Part shown: in pieces, positions 1-7,352 of the stretch
How the letters are laid out: each line of letters opens with the position of its first letter
Numbering within the stretch: the first letter of the stretch is position 1
NCBI GenBank assembly: GCA_905234835.1
Contig: CAJOIZ010000001.1
Coordinates: 62,001 to 126,000, forward strand
Direction of reading: 5' to 3'
DNA length: 64,000 nucleotides
Source: Paludibacteraceae bacterium
GTDB taxonomy: Bacteria > Bacteroidota > Bacteroidia > Bacteroidales > Paludibacteraceae
Position numbers and translations under genes: made by a program
Notes under the pieces: generated by a model
What the model was told of the DNA's origin: nothing
What the model saw: the letters and a program-made list of their open reading frames with translations, nothing else
The model's database searches: none

Positions 1-594
1 GTCAATCTTCTCTCCCGTTGCTTCATACAACTCCTCAAACCGTTCCGTCTTCACAATACCCGGAGCAACTGCATTCACTCGTATTCCCATCGGAGCCAAT
101 TCCTTTGCTGCCGATTTAGTCATCGCGACAATCGCACCTTTCGTTGCTGAATATGCCACTTGTCCCGGAGAACCCAACACTGCCGTTACCGATGCTATAT
201 TCACAATACTGCCGCACTTATTCCGCGCCATCAAACGGCTAACCAACTGTATCAACTCAATCGCAGCAATCACATTCACGCGAAACATCAACTCCGTCTC
301 ATCGCGTGTGATCATACCTATCTTACGATTGAACACCACTCCGGCATTGTTTACCAAGCTGTCTATCTTCCCCTCTTTCTTGTATATCTCCATCACGGCA
401 GCCTTCACCGCAACACTGTCCAACAGGTCTAGCACCATCGGCTGAATCCGCTCATCATCACTCGCAAACTCCTGCCGATCAAAAGCATACACTCGTGCTC
501 CGTCCTCCGCAAACTGCTTTGCTATCTGCTTCCCGATACCTTGTGCTGCACCGGTTACGATGCACACTTTGTTATTTAGCAATCTTTCTGTCAT
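1..594 (-). CDS. SDR family oxidoreductase, FabG-like (3' end outside window)
   Basis: This is a short-chain dehydrogenase/reductase running off the left edge, so only the first 198 codons are present. The N-terminus reads NKVCIVTGAAQGIGKQIA, the TGxxxGIG nucleotide-binding motif. It is followed by VNNAGV (the NNAG motif), a Ser in IVNIASVTA, and the catalytic YSATKGA (YxxxK). The ATG at 594 overlaps the end of the upstream acetyltransferase gene by 23 nt, so it is the last visible gene of the sugar operon. The family uses NAD(P)H to reduce or oxidise alcohol/ketone groups. FabG-type 3-oxoacyl reductase is the nearest look, but the position suggests a role in surface-polysaccharide or sugar modification. 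The substrate cannot be told from sequence. Confidence 0.85.
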   Translation of the reverse strand, partial: MTERLLNNKVCIVTGAAQGIGKQIAKQFAEDGARVYAFDRQEFASDDERIQPMVLDLLDSVAVKAAVMEIYKKEGKIDSLVNNAGVVFNRKIGMITRDETELMFRVNVIAAIELIQLVSRLMARNKCGSIVNIASVTAVLGSPGQVAYSATKGAIVAMTKSAAKELAPMGIRVNAVAPGIVKTERFEELYEATGEKID

Positions 595-1162
595 AGATAT
601 CACATGCTTTACCCATCCTGTTTGCTAACATACGCAAGATTGGGGTTTTATGTTCTTCAAAATCCTCTTTCGTATTCTCGAAATACAATGTATCTTCCGT
701 CTCACGAATCACCTTCGGCTCAAACGTTCCGGTGAACTGAAGCACACTCGTGTTATCCTTCTTGATATTATACACGTTCACTGCATTCGGTACTAACTCC
801 CATGCTAACTCACGAGCGATGATAAATGCCAACATCGAGGCTCCCAACGGTGCATCCGGCAAGAAGATCCAACTGCCGGATGTGAACGAATCTTCTGTTA
901 TCTCATACAACCGATACACTCCTAACGGATTTCCCGCTGCTGTCTCGAAGATGAAATAGTACTCCGTTCCGGCAGCCTCGCGCTTCTGATACTCACGTAT
1001 CCATTCCCGCTGCTTCTCCACATCATGCGCAGTCGCATGGATATACCGTCCTAACCGTACATCTGTCCGGAGCTTCACAATAAACTCCGCATCCTTCTCC
1101 CGTACCAACCGTACATGAAGCCCGTATCGCTCTAACTCAAAATTTTCAGGCAACTTTACCAT
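572..1162 (-). CDS. GNAT-family N-acetyltransferase
   Basis: This is a 196-residue protein with the GNAT layout: an N-terminal strand-helix (LHVRLVREKDAEFIVKLRTD), a central beta region (YYFIFETAAGNPLGVYRLYEI), and a C-terminal acceptor-region strand with NVYNIKKDNTSV. That last segment resembles the 'V...N..S...' segment of RimJ/WecD-type enzymes. The likely reaction is transfer of an acetyl group from acetyl-CoA to an amine. It lies 18 nt after the O-acyltransferase gene, in an operon with a dTDP-keto-sugar isomerase and an aminotransferase. N-acetylation of the amino sugar made by the operon is therefore the simplest role, but this is inferred from context. Qdt/Fdt pathways usually use a hexapeptide acetyltransferase instead, so another amine substrate is possible. 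Confidence 0.7.
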   Translation of the reverse strand: MVKLPENFELERYGLHVRLVREKDAEFIVKLRTDVRLGRYIHATAHDVEKQREWIREYQKREAAGTEYYFIFETAAGNPLGVYRLYEITEDSFTSGSWIFLPDAPLGASMLAFIIARELAWELVPNAVNVYNIKKDNTSVLQFTGTFEPKVIRETEDTLYFENTKEDFEEHKTPILRMLANRMGKACDIYDRKIAK

Positions 1163-1180
1163 TATTTATTATCTTTCATT

Positions 1181-2182
1181 TCATTGTACAATGTGTATTA
1201 TCCATTTCGTCAGTTTCTTTTCTATCAGCCAATAACTAATCGAGGCCACTGCATATGCGCCGAAGAATAATATTACCCCACCAACTAGGCCGTTCGCAAC
1301 ATTAACCACATTAAAATATTTAACAACCAATAAACTCCACATCATCATCGAGAAAGAACATACAGTTGTCTTCTGGACTACTGCAGAGCGCATTAAAACA
1401 CTTAATGGAGATTGAACCTTTGACGAAAGACTCGCGCAAAGAATCATCGCACAAGCAGGTAACCAAAAGAAGGCTCCTATTGTACGTTCCGATATACACA
1501 TGCCTATCACATTAAGTACCACAAACGAAACAATCAATCCTATGTCTAACAACCAACCATATTTGTGTATGCTTTCTGTTTTCATGCGAACAAACAGCTC
1601 TGCAAGAAAAATACCAATCACGAATTCTACACTTCGAGATACAGGACTAATATACAGCATAGCATGATAATCAGCTCTAGGCATTGTACATGCTACAGCA
1701 CCGTAACCTATTAACATAACAATTAATAAACCCATGCGCTGCTTCAACTGGAGCTTATTTAACATCGTAATAATCATCGGGAAGCATATATAAGCAAATA
1801 ACGCTGTAGAAAGGTACCATGCGATTGCATTATACGAGAAGTAAAATGATCTCTCAGGTATCCAACTCTGTAGCAACAATAAATTAGTTAAGAACTCACG
1901 ATGGAATACTACTCTTTCTCCGGAACAAAATGCAATAATAATCCAAGCCAACAAAGTCACCCAATGAATTGTGTAAAACTTTGCAAAACGAAGTTTCAGG
2001 TAATCAATATAGTTAAACACACCAGAGGTGATACGTTCCTTATACCCCAATGTCATGCAAAAGCCGGACATAATAAAGAACGCAGCCACAGCCGATGCGC
2101 CTCCAGCCGCATACGAATAAGCATGATGAGCAAAAATCATCATACACAACGCAAACCGTATGGGAGTAAGTTCTTTTATCAT
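1181..2182 (-). CDS. acyltransferase 3 family membrane protein (OafA/YrhL type)
   Basis: This 333-residue polytopic membrane protein begins with LTPIRFALCMMIFAHH. That matches the first TM helix of the acyltransferase-3 family, which carries the essential His near residues 19-20. About ten hydrophobic segments follow, including FFIMSGFCMTLGY, the family's 'FFvlSGF' motif. These proteins O-acylate (usually O-acetylate) sugars of LPS O-antigen, capsule or other envelope glycans at the cytoplasmic membrane. The ATG overlaps the TGA of the ketoisomerase gene as ATGA, so the two are translationally coupled in the sugar operon. The natural substrate would be the glycan made by this cluster. Base composition is more AT-rich than the core genes, as is common for glycan loci. 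Confidence 0.85.
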   Translation of the reverse strand: MIKELTPIRFALCMMIFAHHAYSYAAGGASAVAAFFIMSGFCMTLGYKERITSGVFNYIDYLKLRFAKFYTIHWVTLLAWIIIAFCSGERVVFHREFLTNLLLLQSWIPERSFYFSYNAIAWYLSTALFAYICFPMIITMLNKLQLKQRMGLLIVMLIGYGAVACTMPRADYHAMLYISPVSRSVEFVIGIFLAELFVRMKTESIHKYGWLLDIGLIVSFVVLNVIGMCISERTIGAFFWLPACAMILCASLSSKVQSPLSVLMRSAVVQKTTVCSFSMMMWSLLVVKYFNVVNVANGLVGGVILFFGAYAVASISYWLIEKKLTKWIIHIVQ

Positions 2183-2598
2183 TTACCCTTATATCTCATA
2201 AATTCGTCGTAATCCCGAATATAATCCGTTGCTTCGTAAATATTATCCGTCAACACAAGGCAAACGCTTCCCGAAGAAAAATTCTGCTCTGCCGACCATA
2301 TTCCAGGAGGCACTAACAATCCATAGTACGAACGGTTGAGGGTAAATATTTTTTTATTTACTCCATCATCCACCATCACCTCGAATGCACCCATTGCAGC
2401 AATCAAAAATTGATGATCCTTGATATGCGCATGTGCCCCGCGGCTTTCACCACCAGGAACATCGTACAAGTAGAATATCCGCTTTATCTCAAACGGCACA
2501 TCCACTCCCCCCTCAATCGGAGTCAAATTCCCCCTCGGGTCATGTATCTTTCGTAGATCTATGATTCTGCAATCATTTATGGTTGTTTGTTTACTCAT
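2179..2598 (-). CDS. dTDP-4-dehydro-6-deoxyhexose 3,4-ketoisomerase (FdtA/QdtA-like)
   Basis: This is a cupin-fold protein of about 139 residues of the WxcM/FdtA/QdtA family. Recognisable parts are the N-terminal '[12 protein letters not shown]', '[17 protein letters not shown]', the active-site-like SRGAHAH segment, and '[13 protein letters not shown]'. Family members convert dTDP-4-keto-6-deoxyglucose to the 3-keto isomer, the substrate of the aminotransferase encoded just upstream. I start it at ATG 2598; an in-frame ATG at 2610 would add four residues. The 2598 ATG lies within ATGAGTAA, overlapping the aminotransferase stop. The two genes together point to a dTDP-3-amino-3,6-dideoxyhexose (Fuc3N or Qui3N type). 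The glucose- or galactose-configured product cannot be told from sequence. Confidence 0.85.
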   Translation of the reverse strand: MSKQTTINDCRIIDLRKIHDPRGNLTPIEGGVDVPFEIKRIFYLYDVPGGESRGAHAHIKDHQFLIAAMGAFEVMVDDGVNKKIFTLNRSYYGLLVPPGIWSAEQNFSSGSVCLVLTDNIYEATDYIRDYDEFMRYKGK

Positions 2599-4231
2599 TT
2601 CTAAAGTCATTTACACATTTTACGACGTGTTCTATTTGCTCTTGCGTCATGCACGGACTAATTGGCAAACTTAACTCACAATCTGCAATCATCTCTGTGA
2701 TTGGGAGAGATAAGCCTACCCCTGCCCCTCCCAGAAGGGAGGTGTGATTCCATGCGGCGTGCTGATAACATTCCTGCTTATGCGGCGGGATCGGATAGTG
2801 AATAACGGTTCCGATGCCTTTATCTGCCAAGTAGTCATGTAAAGCGTCACGTAACAGGCCTACCCCAGCCCTCCCTAAAGGGAGGGTGTTATTCTTTACT
2901 ATTATCGGAAAGAGATGATATACATTATTCTCATTCGGCAAACGCTCCGGCAATTCAATAAGCGGATTGGATATGTGGTCATAATAGTAGGCTGCAACTT
3001 CTTGACGCTTACGAATATCTTCGTCCAGATATTTGAGTTTCACATCCAAGATAGCGGCTTGGATTTCGTCCAGACGGCTGTTACGACCGGTGTATTTGAA
3101 CACATATTTCTTCTGCGAGCCATAGTTAGCCAGTGCACGGATAGCAACAGCGAGTTCCAGATCATTAGTTGTCACTGCGCCGGCATCACCTAATGCGCCG
3201 AGGTTCTTGCCCGGGTAGAAGGAGTGACCTGCAGCGGAGCCAATGGAGCCCGTATGTACAAGCCTACCCCCAACCCCTCCCTGGAGGGAGGGGAGTTGGG
3301 ATGCCACAGCCTTAATCCTCGCAATAACTACGTCAGGATTACAGAGTAGCTCCTCGTTTGTAAACCTCAACTCTGTATATCCCAAACGCTGCAAGTGTGC
3401 TGTACGTTGATTATCGTACTCTTTCTGCTGCAAGTCATTATGATAGCCTCCATCCAACTCTATCACCAGACCATTGTCGAGGCAGATGAAATCCACAATA
3501 TAATCTAAGATGATGTGCTGACGCCGGAAGTGCAAGCCAAGATTATTCCCTTTCAACAAACTCCACATGACCTCCTCTGCCTCTGTGGGTGCTTTACGAT
3601 TTGCTATCGCATTTTGTTTCAATAGATTGTACTGAGTACTGTCTGCCGTATGAGCACCCCACACACTAGCAAAGTTATCTCCCCCTCTTCCCTTAAGGGA
3701 GGAGTCGGAGGTTGGCTGCTTCCAGTAACATCCGTGTGCCTGGGCGTTGTCTTCGATGAGTTTAAGGTTGTACTTTTTACACAACTCGGCAATCTTGTCA
3801 GTCATGGCATTTCGACCGTACAGATGCACGATGCAAATCGCTTTTGTCCGCTCTGTAATAGCCGCTTCAATCAAGCAGTCATCTATCTCCAGCGTCTCGC
3901 GACGCGGCTCAACAAGCACAGGTTTGAGTCCGTTCTCGGTAATGGCGAGAATCGTAGCGATATATGTGTTCGCAGGGACGATAACCTCGTCGCCCGGCTG
4001 CATGACACCGAGTTCGATGTATGCACGGAAGATCCAGATTAGCGCGTCAAGACCGTTGGCACAGCCGATGCAGTATTTGGTGCCGATATACTCGGCATAA
4101 TGCTGCTCAAAGAGTTCATTCTCCTTGCCTTGCAAATACCATCCGCTATCAATCACTCGGCATGCCGCCTCACGGATTTCTTCTCCGTGCATGGCCGTGA
4201 CATCATGTAAGCTCAAAAATGGTACGTTCAT
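2591..4231 (-). CDS. DegT/DnrJ/EryC1 sugar aminotransferase interrupted in frame by a DUF559 nuclease-like domain
   Basis: This ORF of 546 codons is far longer than the roughly 370 residues normal for FdtB/QdtB PLP aminotransferases. Residues 1-170 and 327-546 form the enzyme: [30 protein letters not shown], and the PLP lysine in [17 protein letters not shown] (K342). Further matches are [27 protein letters not shown] and the C-terminal LSLPISP. Residues about 188-312 are a Vsr/DUF559-type domain, with [30 protein letters not shown] and VIELDGGYH. Palindromic repeats at 3261-3300 and 3679-3716 bound it in inverted orientation. Two further solo repeats add about 14 codons each, at residues 448-460 and 497-508. 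All inserts keep the frame open. Whether the mature enzyme is active is unknown. The expected role is PLP-dependent amination of a dTDP-3-keto-6-deoxyhexose. Confidence 0.85.
   Translation of the reverse strand: MNVPFLSLHDVTAMHGEEIREAACRVIDSGWYLQGKENELFEQHYAEYIGTKYCIGCANGLDALIWIFRAYIELGVMQPGDEVIVPANTYIATILAITENGLKPVLVEPRRETLEIDDCLIEAAITERTKAICIVHLYGRNAMTDKIAELCKKYNLKLIEDNAQAHGCYWKQPTSDSSLKGRGGDNFASVWGAHTADSTQYNLLKQNAIANRKAPTEAEEVMWSLLKGNNLGLHFRRQHIILDYIVDFICLDNGLVIELDGGYHNDLQQKEYDNQRTAHLQRLGYTELRFTNEELLCNPDVVIARIKAVASQLPSLQGGVGGRLVHTGSIGSAAGHSFYPGKNLGALGDAGAVTTNDLELAVAIRALANYGSQKKYVFKYTGRNSRLDEIQAAILDVKLKYLDEDIRKRQEVAAYYYDHISNPLIELPERLPNENNVYHLFPIIVKNNTLPLGRAGVGLLRDALHDYLADKGIGTVIHYPIPPHKQECYQHAAWNHTSLLGGAGVGLSLPITEMIADCELSLPISPCMTQEQIEHVVKCVNDFRNE
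2713..2745. repeat. solo Bacteroidetes-type palindromic repeat, in-frame in the aminotransferase
   Basis: The copy reads GCCTACCCC, then a C-rich spacer, then CCTCCC-agaa-GGGAGG. On the coding strand it encodes part of [13 protein letters not shown]. It sits between the conserved blocks [13 protein letters not shown] and [15 protein letters not shown], where family members usually have a short loop. Confidence 0.7.
2857..2889. repeat. solo Bacteroidetes-type palindromic repeat, in-frame in the aminotransferase
   Basis: This is a second solo copy with the same GCCTACCCC head and a CCCTCCC-taaa-GGGAGGG palindrome. It encodes [11 protein letters not shown] between [10 protein letters not shown] and [14 protein letters not shown]. 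The reading frame is kept. Confidence 0.7.
3261..3717 (-). mobile_element. DUF559-encoding insert bounded by inverted palindromic repeats
   Basis: The left end (3261-3300) reads GCCTACCCC...CCTCCC-tgga-GGGAGGGG. The right end (3679-3716), read on the minus strand, starts GCCAACC and has CTCCCTTAAGGGA, so the two ends are inverted copies. Between them lies an open frame for a DUF559/Vsr-like domain on the minus strand. The insert separates AHGCYW from [17 protein letters not shown] of the host enzyme, which in homologues are only a few residues apart. Mobility is inferred from this layout. No target-site duplication could be defined by eye. Confidence 0.6.
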
Positions 4232-4312
4232 ATGGTTTATATATCTTTTTTATTCCTGAACCAAATCCCATCTCCAGACATTGGCATTATGATATGGATT
4301 GGGCGTAAATTA

Positions 4313-4391
4313 TTTGCCATTTGTTATTGCCATTTGACATTTGTCATTGCCCATTTGTCATTTCTCATTTGCATTTGACATTTGCCATTTT
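4313..4391. repeat. degenerate heptamer array (CATTTGN)
   Basis: This array is a run of CATTTGA, CATTTGT, CATTTCT and CATTTGC units with period 7, with a few one-base slips. It forms the 3' tail of the small four-helix-bundle-like frame upstream of the sugar operon. Confidence 0.7.
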
Positions 4392-4659
4392 TAAGAGTTT
4401 TTAGGCTTGCGGCGAGGATTCTGTATAATTCTCGAGCATCATTCTGCAAGTCTTCATATTGAGTCTTTGTTATCAATTCTGAACCGTAGAGTACTTTTAT
4501 CATTCTTCTCGCGGTTGCTCGGATATTTCGTTGGCTTTGGACATATTTGCTTTGGTTTCTATACCTTCTTAATCGTACGATACGTGCACATAGACACACT
4601 ATGAACAAATAGTCCGCAAAATTACAAAAAAAAAATGGCATATGCAAGAAAACAGGCAA
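4324..4659 (-). pseudogene. possible remnant of a four-helix-bundle (S23/IVP-like) protein
   Basis: The open frame contains MIKVLYGSELITKTQYEDL and LQNDARELYRILAASLKTLK. This resembles the C-terminal half of Bacteroidetes four-helix-bundle (S23 rRNA-intervening-sequence-like) proteins. The N-terminal half of such proteins is missing, and the far N-terminus of the frame lies inside a good minus-strand promoter (4617-4647). If anything is translated it would start near 4503. The tail runs into the heptamer array, giving Met/Lys/Trp-rich nonsense. I treat it as a degraded fragment rather than a working gene. Confidence 0.3.
4617..4647 (-). promoter_or_regulatory. Bacteroidetes-type promoter for the sugar operon
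   Basis: On the minus strand there is TAATTTTG (matching TAnnTTTG) at 4624-4617, preceded by TTG at 4647-4645 with a 20-nt spacer. It is about 390 nt upstream of the aminotransferase ATG, and I see no better candidate between them. Confidence 0.5.
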
Positions 4660-5756
4660 ATATTTTTTAAAAAATTAGATTTTTAATCTAAAGACGAATA
4701 TTTGGTAAAGTTTTTAATCATCCTTTATTTTTGAACTATACGCCTATTTTTGACTGTTACTTATCCGATGACGACACAAGTTTATTGCCTATTTCTTTCT
4801 ACCATAAATCTTCGAATAACACGTTTTAAAGCCAGACAACCATCCGCTATCTGTGAGTTGTGCTGAAGCCCAATCGGTCATTAGACCTTAGAATATCCGT
4901 GGTCGTTTTTATAATACGCTATGATTCTAATCCATTTCGGCTCACATCCGAACAATTTAGCGACCTTCATGCGACCTTGATGTTACCTAAAAGTTACAAT
5001 CGGCTAAATTCAATCAATTATAACTATTAACCTCAAAATATCTGTGGTTATCTTCATAATACGCTATCATTCGGCTTTATACAAATACATTTTTTCTGTT
5101 TTTGCTACTTTTTATTTTGCATATTCATGCATTTCAAATGCTGCCGATCATTTGCTTTATCCTTGAGGAGGGCTTCTATATATATAGCAATGCCGTATTT
5201 TCGGCATTTGTGGTTTTTTGCGCCGAAGATTTGCTCTTTTGCTTGCCTGAAGAGTCTTATTCGGCAATGTGATGCACTGATTGTCAGAGCGTCATGCATA
5301 CGTGCATTTTTTTGAAAAAAAAATTACTAATGCCGAAAGAAATGCCGATATTTACAGTTGATAGTTTAGAGTTGAGTGTTGAGCGAAGTAGGAGAGTTGA
5401 AAGTTTATAGTTTCAACTTTATGATTTCAAGTTTCAAATTGCAAATTTATGATTTATGGTTTATGGTTTATGATTTATCAAAAATGGTTCAATAATTTTT
5501 CTTTCTCCTTTTGTTCACTAATTAAACGTATTGAACAAACGATGCTTACGCATCTTTCTTTTTGGTCCAAAATGATCAAAAATGATTCAAAAAATTATCT
5601 TTCACAGCGGAATAATATACCCCTCTATAAGAGGAAAGTTTATGAGTTTAAGGGTTTAGGTGTTTATGGGTGGTTTAGATAGTTGATAGTTGAGAGTTGA
5701 GAGTTGATGATTTATGATTTGGTTTATGGGTTCAAATCCGCACATTAGGCCGCAAC
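4660..5756. other. long AT-rich intergenic region, no gene recognised
   Basis: Short open frames here have no recognisable content. The region holds a pair of imperfect 35-bp direct repeats (4892-4926 and 5037-5071) with six differences, sharing AATATC..GTGGT and ATAATACGCTAT. It also holds heptamer-period low-complexity DNA at 5357-5480 (TTTATGG/TTTATGA units) and 5640-5732 (GTTGAGA units). Confidence 0.6.
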
Positions 5757-5760
5757 CATA

Positions 5761-6107
5761 AAAGCCCACCGGGCTTTCATGTGACGCAAAGGACGAACAA
5801 TGCCGATTACTAATCGGCGGAATACGAAGAAAAAGGCGGCTCTGGGGAGCCGTGTCTGAATAGTATTCAGACGTAATAGACGAAGAAAAAAGCGGCTGGC
5901 TCTCAGCCGCTGCAAGGGGCGAAAGGGATGCGAATTAAATTCGCAGGCAATAAAAGAAATAGACGAACAAAGAGAACTGCTTCTACATAACAAAGTTATT
6001 TTCTCTTTGTTTGAGCCGCACTCGGGACGAGTGCGTACCCTCAAAAGACGCTTCTATATAACAAAGTTATTTTCCTCTTTGTTTGAGCCGCACACGGGAC
6101 GAGTGCG
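5761..6107. repeat. array of ten short hairpins with similar purine-rich linkers
   Basis: Ten inverted repeats follow one another; nine are perfect. Positions are 5761-5777 (7-bp stem, loop 3), 5802-5818 (7/3), 5837-5852 (6/4), 5854-5872 (8/3), 5891-5911 (8/5), 5929-5945 (8/1), 5989-6011 (7/9), 6017-6035 (8/3), 6060-6083 (7/10) and 6089-6107 (8/3, one mismatch). Linkers share AATAGACGAAGAAAAA or close variants. The last four hairpins belong to a tandem 71/72-bp duplication (5980-6050 and 6051-6122). On the minus strand, downstream of the DUF262-HNH gene, the hairpins at 5837 and 5891 are followed by runs of T and could act as terminators. The whole array is more than a terminator. Confidence 0.7.
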
Positions 6108-6167
6108 TACCCTCAAAAGACGCTGAAAAGTTATCAAGATGGTGGTTCACAGAATTGTGGACGCGGG

Positions 6168-7352
6168 TCATCTGTTTCCCTTCGCCCGGTTGTGGGTCTT
6201 ACATAACATCTGACAGTTGGAAATGTCGGTGCTGCCGCCTTTACTCCAGGCCGTCACGTGGTCTGCGTCCATCTCCTCCAGTTTCCATATACGCTGACGG
6301 TTGACGTCATGACCTATCGCGCAATAAGGACAGTTACTAACACCTTCTTCCTTCGCTTTGTCGGTCTGCTCCTGATAGACCTTGCGCATGGTCGGTTTGT
6401 CAAATAGTCGCACATTGAGCAGTTTAGTGTCCTGACAGCCGCCCAGCACGTACTCAAAAATGCCTCTGCGGTTGGTCACAAAGTCATCGTGCATTAGTTC
6501 GTGTACCTTTGCCGACAACTCCGAATGGTTCAGCGGCAGATGGTGAAAACGCTCGTACAGTTCGCCCCAGTTCAATCCCTGCATCTCGTCATAGACATCA
6601 TCGAACTTGCTGTCCACCCAATCGATGACGGTATTGAAATAAGTCTTTATCTCGGTGATGTTCTCGTCGCGGCGGTGGGTGCTCATATAGTTCTCCACAT
6701 TGCCTTTGCTTACCCATTCCAAAGCGGTAGCCAAGAACTGCTGGCGGTTAGCAGGTCCTTTGACATAACTCTCCCATTTCTGGATATTGGCATTGCCTGA
6801 ATTGCTGAACTCCGCCTTACACAGCGTCACAAACGGACCACTGAAAATGGCATTAAGTTCTTCCTGATGATTGAGCGGAATACCGGCTATATTGATGGTC
6901 TTGAACCATTCCTTGATTTCCTCTTCGGCATGGTCACCTTCTCCCTCGCAGATATAGACCAGCAACTTGGTATTGAATATCTTCCGCTGCATGCCTTCGT
7001 CCAAGCCATCGAATATCTGCTCCAAACCGTTGATCTTCACGGCGAACTTGTTCCTTATGAAACGTCCTAACGAGGTAATACGCTGTTGACCATCGAGCAC
7101 TTCCAATTCGGTCTGCGGCGATTTGTAATCTTGGTTGCGGTTGAAATAGATAAGTCCGAGAGGATAGCCCTTCAGTACCGATTCAATAACCGCCACATCG
7201 CGTTTGCCATCCGCATAGATATAGTTGCGCTGGTACTCCGGCTGAATGGTCAATTGACCTGCCAAGCCATAGAGTCCCTTGCCTTCCAATTCGTTGTACT
7301 CAAAGCCGTCGCAAATCTGCTCAACGGTATAAGTCTTAAACTCTGTTTTCAT
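6168..7352 (-). CDS. DUF262 and HNH endonuclease domain protein (GmrSD/DndB-like N-terminus)
   Basis: This is a 394-residue protein. The N-terminal DUF262 (ParB/Srx-like) domain contains IQPEYQRNYIYADGKRD and the signature DGQQR at residues 87-91 in LEVLDGQQRITSL. In GmrS-type proteins this motif supports nucleotide binding or hydrolysis. The last ~55 residues are an HNH nuclease: CPYC about 342-345, DADHVTAWSKGGS about 362-374, and LCKTHNRAKGN. Its ATG overlaps the stop of the methylase gene as ATGA, so the two are coupled. The pairing of a DNA adenine methylase with a DUF262-HNH nuclease suggests a restriction-modification or modification-sensing defence pair acting on DNA. Direct cutting specificity is unknown. 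Confidence 0.85.
   Translation of the reverse strand: MKTEFKTYTVEQICDGFEYNELEGKGLYGLAGQLTIQPEYQRNYIYADGKRDVAVIESVLKGYPLGLIYFNRNQDYKSPQTELEVLDGQQRITSLGRFIRNKFAVKINGLEQIFDGLDEGMQRKIFNTKLLVYICEGEGDHAEEEIKEWFKTINIAGIPLNHQEELNAIFSGPFVTLCKAEFSNSGNANIQKWESYVKGPANRQQFLATALEWVSKGNVENYMSTHRRDENITEIKTYFNTVIDWVDSKFDDVYDEMQGLNWGELYERFHHLPLNHSELSAKVHELMHDDFVTNRRGIFEYVLGGCQDTKLLNVRLFDKPTMRKVYQEQTDKAKEEGVSNCPYCAIGHDVNRQRIWKLEEMDADHVTAWSKGGSTDISNCQMLCKTHNRAKGNR

Noticed and set aside
3261..3717. DUF559 insert considered as an intein
   Set aside because: No Hint-domain blocks, no Cys/Ser at the N-terminal junction and no HN plus nucleophile at the C-terminal junction.
5105..5315. 60-codon frames on both strands
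   Set aside because: No motif, no promoter, AT-rich intergenic DNA; both strands open by composition.
5745..6044. 99-codon open frame across the hairpin array
   Set aside because: Sequence is explained by inverted repeats; the product is Arg/Ser-rich nonsense.
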